Shown here in pieces: positions 7,712-16,346 of a DNA stretch of 64,000 bases; within the stretch, counting starts at the first letter, position 1; the number at the start of each line of letters is the position of its first letter. The stretch is from JBOGXA01 sp050694175 (GTDB lineage Bacteria; Actinomycetota; CADDZG01; WHSQ01): NCBI GenBank assembly GCA_050694175.1, contig JBOGXA010000006.1, positions 92,379 to 156,378 on the forward strand, given 5' to 3'. Below the pieces are notes generated by a model. That model saw nothing but the letters and a program-made list of their open reading frames with translations. It was not told the origin of the DNA and did no database searches. The translations under genes and the position numbers were made by a program.

Positions 7712-8062
7712 ATGACCGAGGAATTCGGACGTCGAGACATGTTGCGCCGGGTGGCCATAACGGGTGCCGCCGTGTGGACCGCACCCGTGCTGCACTCGAT
7801 TGCCGCGCCCGCACACGCACAGGTCAGCCCCGTTGTTGCACCCTGCAACCATTCCCTGTGCGTGGCGGCCTGCCAGGAGGGGTTGCCTCCACCCGGGAGG
7901 CCGAACTGCGCCCCTGTATGTGAGCCCCTGTGTGACGAGCTGTGTCCAAAGCCGAACGCACCAGGGGGCGCGGAGGGACGGCCATGCAGGTGCGGAGAGG
8001 CATGCGACCCGAGTTTCTTCGTGGTTCAAAACGGAGCCTGCACAACGATCGCCTGTCAATAA
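7712..8062 (+). CDS. Tat-exported cysteine-rich small protein
   Basis: 116 aa. The N-terminus has a twin-arginine signal: GRRDMLRRVAITG, a hydrophobic stretch, then a likely cleavage after PAHA (about residue 36). The mature part of about 80 residues holds 12 cysteines, spaced CNHSLCVAAC, CAPVCEPLCDELC, CRCGEAC and CTTIAC. It could form a multi-disulfide fold or bind metal; Tat export fits a protein folded, perhaps with a cofactor, before transport. I recognise no family. ATG at 7712 has GGAGTAGGG at the proper distance upstream. It stands alone between two gene-poor stretches. Twelve cysteines could also suggest a ferredoxin-like fold, but the CxxCxxCxxxC spacing is not a clear match. Confidence 0.72.
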   Translation: MTEEFGRRDMLRRVAITGAAVWTAPVLHSIAAPAHAQVSPVVAPCNHSLCVAACQEGLPPPGRPNCAPVCEPLCDELCPKPNAPGGAEGRPCRCGEACDPSFFVVQNGACTTIACQ

Positions 8063-8478
8063 GGTCGATCTCTCGTTCTGGATCAGGTCATCGTTGTGAC
8101 GGATCACTGTTGCGAGCGCGAGTGAACCGCGACGCGAGCGCACATTTCTGAATTCCATTCGATCTGGGCACGGCCTCGGTCGAGGGGGCGGGTCGAGGCC
8201 GCTCCGCGCGGAATCGCCACCTGCGATCTCGGGGCGTGAGGACGCTCATCGCCGCGATAGACAGAAACAGACGGAGTTCCTTGGTGCTGTCATCCGTCCG
8301 GTTCGTGCACCGATCAATCAGTTCAACCTTCGCCACCTGTATGTCGTCCCCGCCTGGGCCTTCTTCTCGCTGATGATGAGTGCCGTCATCGTGTGGGCAC
8401 TTCTGCTAGAAGCCCGCGGCGCGCCTGCTCGGTGAAACAAGTTCGCACGAACCGGAGTTGTAAGCGGTGCCCGGAAAG
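8063..8478. other. Intergenic stretch with a possible gene remnant
   Basis: About 415 nt between the cysteine-rich gene and the 3' end of the helicase gene. One plus frame is open from about 8099 to a TGA at 8432-8434 and ends in a hydrophobic, protein-like tail (HLYVVPAWAFFSLMMSAVIV). No ATG, GTG or TTG start lies upstream of that segment in the frame. It may be a decayed small membrane gene or chance. Nothing else is seen. Confidence 0.4.
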
Positions 8479-10416
8479 CTAATCAGTTGAGCGGCTAAGC
8501 ACCTCGAGGATCTCAGCCCCATACTTCTCGAGCTTCGCGGGGCCAATGCCGGGGGTCCGGCTCAGCTCCGGAAGGTCGTGAGGGTTCTGCTCGGCAATCG
8601 CAGCCAGCGTCGAATCGTGCAGGATGACGAACGCGGGAACGGAATCGGCCTTCGAGCGCTCGAGCCGCCACGCCTTGAGGGCCGTCACCCGGATCCCGGC
8701 GGCCCCCGTGGAGGGATCACGCAGCGCGCCGCCGTCGCTTCCCGCGCGGGCGACCGATCCGAGGCGGAGCTCGTAGACAAAAGGGCTCGGCTTCCTGCGC
8801 CCGCCGGCGACCCACGTGAGCGTTAGATGATTCTTAGCTCGGGTGATCCCGACGTAGAGAAGCCGTCGCTCTTCGGCGTAGTCGTCGGGCGACTTCGACC
8901 GCTTGAAGGGCAGCTCGCCGTCCTCGAGCTTGGGAAGGAACACAGCGTCGAACTCGAGCCCTTTGGCCCGGTGATAGGTGAGCAGGTTTACCCCGCGGCC
9001 CTCTCCATCCGTCGAGAAGCGGCCTTGAAGATCGGCAACGAACTCTTCGCCCGTGCGAGTCCCGTCGTCGAATTCCTGTGCAAGTCGGATGAGCCGCGCG
9101 AGGTCGTCCTGGCGCGTCATTTCCTGCTCTCCGAGATCCTCGGGCGGTTCCTGGAGGTAGCCGGCGCGATCGGTCAGTGCTCTTACGTCGGCGGCGATCG
9201 TGATGTTCCCCGGCCGCTTCGTCAACTCCCTGAGCACGAACCGGGCCCCAGCTCGCGACAGGAAAGCGGTATCGCGGACCTGGTACGGGATTCCGGCCCC
9301 GGCGAGTGCTTCTTCGTAGTCCTCCGAGCGGAAGTTGACGCGATAAAGGATTGCGATTTCCTCATACGCGACTCCAACCCGATGAAGCTCCCGGATGCTT
9401 GCCACGAGGTACTCGAGCTCGGCATCCTCGGTTGAGAACGCTCTTGCCAAGACGCGTGCTCCCGACGGCCTGGTCGCCCGCAACTCCTTGGCGGCGCCTC
9501 CGAGTACCGGAACAAGACGATTGGCGACGTCGAGTATCTCGGACGTCGAGCGGTAGTTGTGCTCGAGCCGGATCACTTCCGCCGACGGGAACCGTTGCGG
9601 CATATCCAGGAGGTACTTGGGAGTGGCTCCGGTGAAACCGTATATGGATTGATAGTCGTCCCCGACGACGCACAGGTCGTCGCGTTCTCCAACCCAGAGC
9701 CGCAGCAACGCCTCCTGGAGGAGGTTGACGTCCTGGTATTCGTCGACGGTAAACGCTGCGTACTTCGCCCTGAACCTGTCGAGCGCCACATCATCGCTCT
9801 CGTACATTCGGATCGCCAGCTCGAGCAGATCCTCGAAGTCGACCTTGTTGGCATCGCGCTTCGACTTCTCGTAGCGACGAAACACGGACGCCATCAGATC
9901 GGTTGGTATGGGAGGCTGGTGATCCCCGAGGCGGTCGAGGTAGTCGTCCGGGGCCAGTCTGCGGTTACGCGCCCACTCGATCTCGGTTGCCAGATCCATT
10001 GCCGGGCGGAAACGGTAGGGCTTCGGGAGCGAGTTGGCGATGCGCCGCAGGGTCGCTACCTTGGACGGGAGAACCTCCATGACGGGCTCGCGCGACAGAA
10101 CCCTTAGTTGTGCGAATGCAGCCGAATGGAAGGTGCTTGTCCGAACCCCCTCGGTGCCGAGGCGCGCCAGGCGTGTTTTCATCTCGCGGGCCGCCTTGTC
10201 GGTGAATGTCACGGCCAGGATCTGCGAGGGCTCGAAGACCTCCGTGTGGACCTGATAGGCGATGCGCCGGGTAATCGTCGTGGTCTTTCCCGAACCGGCC
10301 CCGGCGAGTATGCACAACGGACCCCGAACCCGAGTCGCGGCCAGTCTCTGATTCTCGTTGAGTGTTTCCAGAATGCCGGGTGTCACCGCCCCACCGTACG
10401 ATGCCACTTTGGCCAT
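8479..10416 (-). CDS. UvrD2-like ATP-dependent DNA helicase with HRDC domain
   Basis: A 645-residue superfamily 1A 3'-5' helicase. Motif I is LAGAGSGKTTT (about 38-48), motif Ia LAVTFTDKAAREM, motif II VDEYQDVN, motif III GDDYQSIYGFTGA, motif IV LEHNYRST, motif V LLTYHRAKGLEF and motif VI RRLLYVGITRAK. The C-terminus (about 565-640) is an HRDC-type domain (ALKAWRLERSKADSVPAFVI; LPELSRTPGIGPAKLEKYG). Helicase plus HRDC is the actinobacterial UvrD2 plan; UvrD1/PcrA lack HRDC. Probable role: unwinding in DNA repair. ATG at 10416 was chosen because the longer frame runs into the divergent oxidoreductase gene. A GTG at VTPGILETL (about codon 11) is an alternative. Divergent from the luciferase-like gene. 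Confidence 0.88.
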   Translation of the reverse strand: MAKVASYGGAVTPGILETLNENQRLAATRVRGPLCILAGAGSGKTTTITRRIAYQVHTEVFEPSQILAVTFTDKAAREMKTRLARLGTEGVRTSTFHSAAFAQLRVLSREPVMEVLPSKVATLRRIANSLPKPYRFRPAMDLATEIEWARNRRLAPDDYLDRLGDHQPPIPTDLMASVFRRYEKSKRDANKVDFEDLLELAIRMYESDDVALDRFRAKYAAFTVDEYQDVNLLQEALLRLWVGERDDLCVVGDDYQSIYGFTGATPKYLLDMPQRFPSAEVIRLEHNYRSTSEILDVANRLVPVLGGAAKELRATRPSGARVLARAFSTEDAELEYLVASIRELHRVGVAYEEIAILYRVNFRSEDYEEALAGAGIPYQVRDTAFLSRAGARFVLRELTKRPGNITIAADVRALTDRAGYLQEPPEDLGEQEMTRQDDLARLIRLAQEFDDGTRTGEEFVADLQGRFSTDGEGRGVNLLTYHRAKGLEFDAVFLPKLEDGELPFKRSKSPDDYAEERRLLYVGITRAKNHLTLTWVAGGRRKPSPFVYELRLGSVARAGSDGGALRDPSTGAAGIRVTALKAWRLERSKADSVPAFVILHDSTLAAIAEQNPHDLPELSRTPGIGPAKLEKYGAEILEVLSRSTD

Positions 10417-10458
10417 GCGGGAAAGTTGCTCTTGATAGGAGATCCACGTGGTGACGCA

Positions 10459-11388
10459 ATGACAATGAGGTTCCGCTTCGGCGTGCAGCTTGCCGAGGCT
10501 CGGTCGAGGAAGCACTGGATCGAACAGGCTCGGCTAGCCGAGCAGCTGGGGTACAACGTGCTGGTCGTGCCGGACCACATCGGCGACCAGCTCGCCCCCT
10601 TCTCCGCGCTCGTTGCCGCAGCGGAGGCGACGGAGCGAATACGGCTCGGAACGTTTGTTCTGGACAACGATTTCCGACACCCTGTGCTTGTCGCTCAGGA
10701 AGCAGCGAGCGTTGACCTCCTGACGGATGGCAGGCTTGAGCTTGGCATAGGCGCCGGATGGCTGGGTCGCGACTACGAGCGCCTGGGCACCGAGTTCGCG
10801 TCTCCGCGGACGCGCTTCGAAAGACTCACAGAGGCAGTTCAGATCATCGACTCCTACTTCCGAGGACGGCCGTTCTCGTTCGACGGCCGTCACTACAAAG
10901 TGAGCGACCTCGAACCGACACCCCGCCCAGCACAGCAACCTCGCCCTCCTCTGCTAATCGGCGGAGGAGGCCCGCGCATTCTCGAGTTCGCGTCGCTACA
11001 CGCGGACATCGTCAGCGTCTTCTTGACATCCCTGTCGGACGGGTCGGGGTTCGACGTCGGCGAGCTGTCAACCGACTCGTATCAGCGGAAGACCGATCTT
11101 GTTCGCGACGCCGCGGCGCGACGGGACGATCCTCCCGAGCTGAATATTCTCATTCAGCACCTCGATGTGACGAACAGCCGCAACGCGGCGGCCGACGAGC
11201 GTGCGCGCGACTCCGGGATCGACCGGCGGGAGCTGCTCGCTCTTCCCTTCGAACTGATCGGAACGATCGATCAGATCGTCCAGGACCTGCTCGAGCGGCG
11301 CGACCGTTACGGCCTCTCCTACGTCACGGTCTTTGACAAGCACTTTCGAGACTTCGCGCCGGTCGTCGAACGGCTGTCGAATACATAG
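10459..11388 (+). CDS. Luciferase-like (probably F420-dependent) oxidoreductase
   Basis: A 309-residue TIM-barrel enzyme of the bacterial luciferase-like superfamily. Visible: N-terminal FGVQLAEARS, ARLAEQLGYNVLVVPDHIGD, LGTFVLDNDFRHPVLVAQEA, the core GRLELGIGAGWLGRDYERLG and PPLLIGGGGPRILEFA. The actinobacterial group with this layout usually uses coenzyme F420 as the hydride carrier, but FMN cannot be excluded from sequence alone, and the substrate is not predictable. Two ATGs (10459 and 10465) are possible starts. It is transcribed away from the helicase gene, with 42 nt between starts, so the two promoters must overlap. Confidence 0.85.
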   Translation: MTMRFRFGVQLAEARSRKHWIEQARLAEQLGYNVLVVPDHIGDQLAPFSALVAAAEATERIRLGTFVLDNDFRHPVLVAQEAASVDLLTDGRLELGIGAGWLGRDYERLGTEFASPRTRFERLTEAVQIIDSYFRGRPFSFDGRHYKVSDLEPTPRPAQQPRPPLLIGGGGPRILEFASLHADIVSVFLTSLSDGSGFDVGELSTDSYQRKTDLVRDAAARRDDPPELNILIQHLDVTNSRNAAADERARDSGIDRRELLALPFELIGTIDQIVQDLLERRDRYGLSYVTVFDKHFRDFAPVVERLSNT

Positions 11389-11483
11389 CGCGCCAAGCAT
11401 GCAGATGAGAAGCGCCCCCCGGGTCATCGGGTAGCCGCGGGGGAGCACTAAAGGGCCCCCCGAAGCGTTCCGACCTAACCCCT

Positions 11484-12542
11484 GTGAACCCCTTCTCGCA
11501 ACCACGCCGGCGCGCCCTCATCGGGCGCCTCGTTGCCGCCGCCCTGCTGGCGCTGATCACAGCCCTGCCGGTGGCGGCCCCGGCCGCCCCCGGAAAGCCC
11601 TCGCTTAGCGACCTCGAGGATAAGAGGAACCGGCTCCGTGGAGAGCTGGAGGCCGCGCTCGCCCGGATCGAGAGGCTGCGCCTCCATCACCGCGTCGTGT
11701 TCTTCCAGATCGCCGCCATCGAAGACGAGATCCACCACATCGAGGAGGGGAGGGCCGAGCTCGAGGCCCGCGTCGTGGCCGCCGCGAACCGCCTGTACCA
11801 GTCATCCAGCACCGCTGCCCTCGAGGTGCTGTTGTCGGCCAGCAGCTTCTCGGACCTGCAGAGCCGCGCCGAGGCGCTCGATCGCCTTGCCGAGCTGGAC
11901 GCCGCCAGCTTCGAAGAGTTCGCTGTCCGGGAGGCCCAGCTGGCTGGGCTACAGGACAGTCTCTCGAAGACGTCCGAGGAGCTCGCAGCCACGAGGGGCC
12001 GCGTCGACCACGAGCGAGCGGTACTCGAGGCCCGCTTCGAGCTCGCCAGCAACGAATACCGGGACCTAAAGCGCAAGCTGGCCGTGGCGGCCCGCCGGGC
12101 CGCGCGGCGGAAGTTCGGCAGGGTCGTCATCAATGCCGACGGGTTGACCTGTCCGGTCGCGGCTCCCCACTCGTTTATCGATAGCTGGGGCTTTCCCCGG
12201 TCGGGGGGCCGGACCCACGAGGGCACAGACGTGATGGCCGACATGGGGATGCCGCTGGTCGCCATCACCGACGGCGCCATCACCTACTCCGGCGTCGGGT
12301 CGCTGGCCGGGAATTACCTCGTTCTTACCGGCGACGACGGCCACGAGTACTACTACATGCACAACACCGAGAACCTCGTAACGAGCGGACGCGTCGAAGT
12401 CGGCGAGCAGATTGCAACGCTCGGAGACACCGGAAACGCCAAGGGAGGAGCGCCCCACCTGCACTTCGAGTACCACCCGGACGGCGGCGGTCCCATCAAC
12501 CCCTATCCGCTTCTGATGGAGATCTGCAACGGAGGTTCCTAG
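11484..12542 (+). CDS. Secreted coiled-coil M23 (LytM) metallopeptidase
   Basis: 352 aa. A signal peptide (LVAAALLALITALPVAAPAA, ending near residue 35) precedes a long coiled coil (about 40-210; LEDKRNRLRGELEAALARIE) and a C-terminal M23 domain (about 225-345). Zinc ligands are present: His245 and Asp249 in HEGTD, and His325/His327 in PHLHFEY, so this copy looks catalytically able, unlike degenerate EnvC/NlpD-type regulators. Likely action: cutting peptidoglycan cross-bridges outside the membrane, perhaps in cell separation. The GTG start at 11484 has almost no ribosome-binding site and may be leaderless. Neighbours give no strong context. Confidence 0.88.
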   Translation: MNPFSQPRRRALIGRLVAAALLALITALPVAAPAAPGKPSLSDLEDKRNRLRGELEAALARIERLRLHHRVVFFQIAAIEDEIHHIEEGRAELEARVVAAANRLYQSSSTAALEVLLSASSFSDLQSRAEALDRLAELDAASFEEFAVREAQLAGLQDSLSKTSEELAATRGRVDHERAVLEARFELASNEYRDLKRKLAVAARRAARRKFGRVVINADGLTCPVAAPHSFIDSWGFPRSGGRTHEGTDVMADMGMPLVAITDGAITYSGVGSLAGNYLVLTGDDGHEYYYMHNTENLVTSGRVEVGEQIATLGDTGNAKGGAPHLHFEYHPDGGGPINPYPLLMEICNGGS

Positions 12543-12657
12543 CGGGGACTCCCCCTGGAAATCCGCCGGCTCGCTCCTCGAGTGTGCTTGGTTTGAAGGC
12601 GCCTCGAGTGGAAATACCCACCGTTAGCAGATCAAGCAGAGACCGGGGAGCCTGAAG

Positions 12658-12831
12658 ATGCACGAGGTGTTAGAGGTCCGAGCATCTCGCGGCGCTGACT
12701 TGGGATGGCTGGTGTGGGTGGGCGAGAGCGAGGCTGCCCGCTTCGAGATCCTCGGCGAGGCGCTGGACTTCGCGGCGATGCTCGAGTGCAGCCCTCGGGC
12801 CCGCCTCGGGATCGTCCGGGCATCCAACTGA
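12658..12831 (+). CDS. Small hypothetical protein (57 aa)
   Basis: ATG at 12658 is preceded by GGGGAG with 7-nt spacing, a very good ribosome-binding site. The product opens MHEVLEVRASRGADLGWLVW and ends IVRASN. It has no membrane segment, one cysteine and an acidic middle (GESEAARFEILGEALDFAAM), which suggests a compact alpha/beta fold. I know no family. It lies 36 nt before the CoA-ligase gene on the same strand, so it may be the first gene of that catabolic operon. Confidence 0.6.
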   Translation: MHEVLEVRASRGADLGWLVWVGESEAARFEILGEALDFAAMLECSPRARLGIVRASN

Positions 12832-12866
12832 AGCCGGACCGCGGCGCGGGGTAGACACTGGAGGCC

Positions 12867-14384
12867 GTGTTACCCGCTGCCGCCGGACCGCACACGATCC
12901 CCCACCTGCTCGGCCGCAATGAGCGAGAGCGCGGCCACGAGCCTTTTCTGATCTTCGAGGATTCGGCCGGCGGGGTCATCACTCGCACGTACGCCGAAAC
13001 CCTCGATGCCGCCCGCCGGACGGCCGGGCTGTTCGCCGCGATGGGCATCGACGCTGGCGATCGCGTCCATGTCCACGTCGCGAACTGTCCCGAGTTCTAC
13101 GACTGCTGGTTCGGCGCCGCGCTGATCGGAGCGATCCTCGTGCCGACCAATCCGCTTCTGACCGAAGGCGAGCTCGCCTTCGTCGTGCGGCACGCTCGTT
13201 GCTCGCTCAGTGTGACGCAGCCCGAGCACGCGCCCGCGGTGCGCTCCGCTCAGACGCCGGAGCGGCTATTGCTTACGGACGAGCTCGCGGCGGGCTTGTC
13301 CGTCGACACCCCGACTCATCCGGAACCGCTCGACGGGGCCGCGATCCTGTACACGTCGGGCACGACAAGCCGTCCGAAGGGCGTGGTGGTTACCCACGCC
13401 AACTACGTGCACGCAGGGGAGGTCGTCGCGCAGCACCTGAGACTTCAACCGGGCGATCGCTGGCTCGTCGTCCTTCCTCTCTTCCATGCGAACGCGCAGT
13501 ACTACTCCACGATGTCGGCTCTCGTGGCGGGGTCGTCCGTGGCGCTCATGGAGCGATTCAGCGCGTCGAACTGGGGGCGGCAGGCCCACGACCACCACGC
13601 CACCGTGGCGAGTCTGTTCGCCGCGCCGATCCGGATGATCCTGTCGCATCCAGAAACTCGACTCGATCACGACAACGCGCTGAGGGCAGTCATCTTTTCG
13701 CAGAATGTCGGGGAGAACGAGCTGAGTGAATTCGAACGTCGGTTCGGTGCGCCGCTATTGCAGCTCTACGGGATGACGGAAACAATCGCACCCCCCACCC
13801 TCAACCCTCTGTACGGGGAGCGAAAGAACATGAGCATCGGCCTCCCGACGCTCCCCGCGCGCGTTCGCGTTGTCGGAGCAAACGATCGGGAAGTAGAGCC
13901 GGGAGAGATCGGTGAATTGCTGGTTCGCGGCGAGCCGGGACTCACGCTCATGGCGGGGTATCTCGACGATCCGGATGCGACCGGCTCGGCGATCGTCGAC
14001 GGCTGGCTCCACACCGGCGACAACGTTCGATGGGGCACAGATGGATACCTCTATTTCGTGGACCGTGCCGGGGACATGATCAAGCGTGCCGGCGAGAACG
14101 TCGCCGCAAGAGAGGTCGAGTCGGTCCTCAACGACCATCCCGACATCTTCGATTCGGCCGTGATCGGAGTGCCCGATCCGGTTCGAGACGAGGCGATCAA
14201 GGCCTTCGTCGTGCTGCGTCCGGATTCTTCGGTGTCAGAACGCGACGTCATCGACTGGTGCGGGCAGCGGCTGGCGGCATTCAAGGTCCCCGAGTCGGTT
14301 GAAGTTGTCGCGGAGTTACCCCGCACTTCGGTCGGCAAGATCCAGAAGGGAGTACTTCGTTCCCGGCAGCGAAACGAGGCTTAG
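12867..14384 (+). CDS. ATP-dependent acyl-CoA ligase, CaiC-like
   Basis: A 505-residue class I adenylate-forming enzyme: acid + ATP + CoA to acyl-CoA + AMP + PPi. The P-loop-like A3 motif is YTSGTTSRPKGVVVTH, A5 is LQLYGMTET, A7/A8 include WLHTGDNVRW and FVDRAGDMIKRAGENVAARE, and the catalytic A10 lysine is Lys491 in TSVGKIQKG. Closest by pattern to crotonobetaine/carnitine-CoA ligase-like enzymes; the true substrate is unknown. The GTG start has GGAGG only 2 nt away. It heads the coxGMSL genes (30-nt gap to coxG), so the acid may be a substrate or product of that pathway. Confidence 0.85.
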   Translation: MLPAAAGPHTIPHLLGRNERERGHEPFLIFEDSAGGVITRTYAETLDAARRTAGLFAAMGIDAGDRVHVHVANCPEFYDCWFGAALIGAILVPTNPLLTEGELAFVVRHARCSLSVTQPEHAPAVRSAQTPERLLLTDELAAGLSVDTPTHPEPLDGAAILYTSGTTSRPKGVVVTHANYVHAGEVVAQHLRLQPGDRWLVVLPLFHANAQYYSTMSALVAGSSVALMERFSASNWGRQAHDHHATVASLFAAPIRMILSHPETRLDHDNALRAVIFSQNVGENELSEFERRFGAPLLQLYGMTETIAPPTLNPLYGERKNMSIGLPTLPARVRVVGANDREVEPGEIGELLVRGEPGLTLMAGYLDDPDATGSAIVDGWLHTGDNVRWGTDGYLYFVDRAGDMIKRAGENVAAREVESVLNDHPDIFDSAVIGVPDPVRDEAIKAFVVLRPDSSVSERDVIDWCGQRLAAFKVPESVEVVAELPRTSVGKIQKGVLRSRQRNEA

Positions 14385-14414
14385 GATGCTCGGAAGACGG
14401 CAAAACGGGGGAGC

Positions 14415-15011
14415 ATGAAAGTCGAGGGACGTTACACGTTCACTAAGAGCCGCCGGGACGTCTGGAACGCGCTACAGGATCCACAGATCCTGGCGTCCAC
14501 CTTGCCGGGAGTGAAGCGGTTGGAGGTCGTGGGTCCCGATCATTACGCGATCACGGCTCACGTCGGCGTCGGCAGCGTAAAGGGATTGTTCGACGGCGAC
14601 TTCGAGGTGTCCGACAAGCAGGAGCTCGAGTCGTGTGTGCTGCGGGGAAACGCGCGCGGCGCCTCCGGGGCAACGTCCGTCGAGGCGCGCGTCTCGCTCG
14701 CCGACTCCGACGGATCGGGGACGGTTGTCACGTACGATGCGGACGCCTCCGTGAACGGGCTCATTGCGGGCGTCGGGCAACGAATGATCCAGGCCGCTTC
14801 CAAACGCATGGCCCACCAGTTCTTCCAGGCTGTCGACGGTTACCGGCCGGGGGCGGGGGCGGCGGCAACCGGGGACGGGACGGCGGAGAGCCGCGACTTC
14901 ACCCGGGAGGCCGCCCCGCCGACGGATGCCCGGCGCTTCGCGGCCGGAGTCGCCCTCGGCTTCGCGCTGGCGCTGGTCGGCGTCATAGTCGGCCGACGAA
15001 CCGCCCGGTGA
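14415..15011 (+). CDS. CoxG-type SRPBCC protein
   Basis: 198 aa. The first about 145 residues match the CO dehydrogenase subunit G (CoxG) lipid-transfer-like fold: MKVEGRYTFTKSRRDVWNAL, QILASTLPGVKRLEVV, GSVKGLFDGDFEV, and GLIAGVGQRMIQAASKRM. After a proline-rich linker the C-terminus has one TM helix (AAGVALGFALALVGVIVG), which would tether it to the membrane. In carbon-monoxide oxidisers CoxG helps anchor the molybdenum hydroxylase to the membrane; homologues accompany many form II hydroxylases. Its TGA overlaps the GTG of coxM. Confidence 0.88.
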   Translation: MKVEGRYTFTKSRRDVWNALQDPQILASTLPGVKRLEVVGPDHYAITAHVGVGSVKGLFDGDFEVSDKQELESCVLRGNARGASGATSVEARVSLADSDGSGTVVTYDADASVNGLIAGVGQRMIQAASKRMAHQFFQAVDGYRPGAGAAATGDGTAESRDFTREAAPPTDARRFAAGVALGFALALVGVIVGRRTAR

Positions 15012-15859
15012 AGCCCCCCCCTTTCACGTATCACCGCCCGCGCGATCGCAGCGAAGTCGACGCACTTCTCGCAGACCTCGGTGGCGACGCGCGGATTCTG
15101 GCCGGAGGGCAGAGTCTCGTGCCGATCCTAAACATGCGCCTCGCCGCGCCCGAGCATCTGGTCGACATCAACCACTTGCACGACGAGCCGACCGATCCCG
15201 AGGAGGGCAGCGGATCGGTTGCATTCGGGCCGCTCGTTCGCCAATGCACCGCTGAGGAGTCGTCGCTGGTCGCGGCGCACGTGCCCCTTCTCGCCGAGGC
15301 GATCGGCCATGTCGCTCACCCCGCGATCCGAAGCCGGGGGACTGTTGCCGGCAGCATCGCCCACGCGGATCCGGCCGCCGAGCTCCCTGCCGCGCTGGTG
15401 GCTCTCGGCGGAGAGGTCGTGGCCCGGGCCCGTTCCGGGTCGCGCACCATCCCCGCGACCGAGTTCTTCGCCGGGCCACTCGAGAACAGCCTGGAGCCGG
15501 GTGAATGGGTGGTTGAAATCAGGTGGCCGAGCAGGGCACCGGGGGCGGGCTACGCGTTCGAGGAGTTCGCCCGGCGGAGCGGTGACTATGCGCTTTGTGG
15601 TGTTGCTGCGGTTGTGGAACGTGCGAACGGGAGCGGCTTCCGAGCCACGCTTTCTTACCTCGGGATGGGCGACAGCCCTCGACACCTGAAGATCGACGAC
15701 TTCGATCTCTCCGGCGCCGACGATGCCGTCGGATCGGTGAGCGAGTCGTTGGATCCGATTTCCGACCTACACGCAAGCCGGGAATTCCGATTGCGGCTCG
15801 CGCGCGTCCTCGGCGCGCGGGCGGTCCGGCGCGCCGCGGGGGCAACCGATGAGGGTTGA
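15008..15859 (+). CDS. FAD-binding subunit of a molybdenum hydroxylase (CoxM-like)
   Basis: 283 aa, medium subunit of a xanthine-oxidase-family three-subunit enzyme. FAD-binding motifs are seen: LAGGQSLVPILNMRLA (about 36-51) and RGTVAGSIAHADPAAELP (about 113-130). It accepts electrons from the 2Fe-2S subunit. The GTG start overlaps the coxG stop in GTGA. Its end overlaps the start of coxS by 11 nt, so the subunits are translated together. A slightly short C-terminal domain is normal for this subunit. Confidence 0.9.
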   Translation: MKPPPFTYHRPRDRSEVDALLADLGGDARILAGGQSLVPILNMRLAAPEHLVDINHLHDEPTDPEEGSGSVAFGPLVRQCTAEESSLVAAHVPLLAEAIGHVAHPAIRSRGTVAGSIAHADPAAELPAALVALGGEVVARARSGSRTIPATEFFAGPLENSLEPGEWVVEIRWPSRAPGAGYAFEEFARRSGDYALCGVAAVVERANGSGFRATLSYLGMGDSPRHLKIDDFDLSGADDAVGSVSESLDPISDLHASREFRLRLARVLGARAVRRAAGATDEG

Positions 15860-16346
15860 TCGCAACGAAAAGCAGACCATCGAACTGTCGGTGAACGGGA
15901 CCCAACATCAGGTCGAGGTCGAGCCCCGGTGGCTCCTGTCGGACGTGTTGCGGCACTCACTGGGTATGACGGGGACGCACGTGGGATGCGAGCACGGGGT
16001 TTGTGGGTGCTGCACGGTGCTGGTCGATGGGCGACCGGCCCGCTCGTGCCTCATGCTCGCGATCCAGGCGGAAGGAACCCAGATCCAAACGGTCGAGGGA
16101 TTGGCGTCGACCGACGGTGATCTACATCCGTTGCAGGAATCCTTCAAACGCCACCACGGCCTCCAGTGCGGCTACTGCACGCCTGGTTTCCTGATGTCCG
16201 CGCTGCCCATCTATGAGAAGGCCGAGGACATGAGTGACGAGGAGCTCCGGCACGCCGTGGCGGGCCAGCTATGCCGGTGCACCGGCTATGCGGGCATCAT
16301 CGAGGCCATTCGCGCCGCGGCCGCGATCGAGAGGGAGCGGGGATGA
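15849..16346 (+). CDS. [2Fe-2S] subunit of a molybdenum hydroxylase (CoxS-like)
   Basis: 165 aa, small subunit. The N-terminal plant-type ferredoxin fold carries Cys47, Cys52, Cys55 and Cys67 (GCEHGVCGCCTVLVDG; the extra Cys54 replaces the usual Ala). The C-terminal helical domain carries the second cluster ligands in LQCGYCTPGF and LCRCTGY. It passes electrons from the Mo centre to FAD. The ATG start lies 11 nt inside coxM. The TGA overlaps the ATG of the large subunit (ATGA). Confidence 0.94.
   Translation: MRVDRNEKQTIELSVNGTQHQVEVEPRWLLSDVLRHSLGMTGTHVGCEHGVCGCCTVLVDGRPARSCLMLAIQAEGTQIQTVEGLASTDGDLHPLQESFKRHHGLQCGYCTPGFLMSALPIYEKAEDMSDEELRHAVAGQLCRCTGYAGIIEAIRAAAAIERERG

Noticed and set aside
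8099..8434. Open frame ending in a hydrophobic tail as a small membrane gene
   Set aside because: No usable start codon or ribosome-binding site lies before the hydrophobic part; kept only as a possible remnant.
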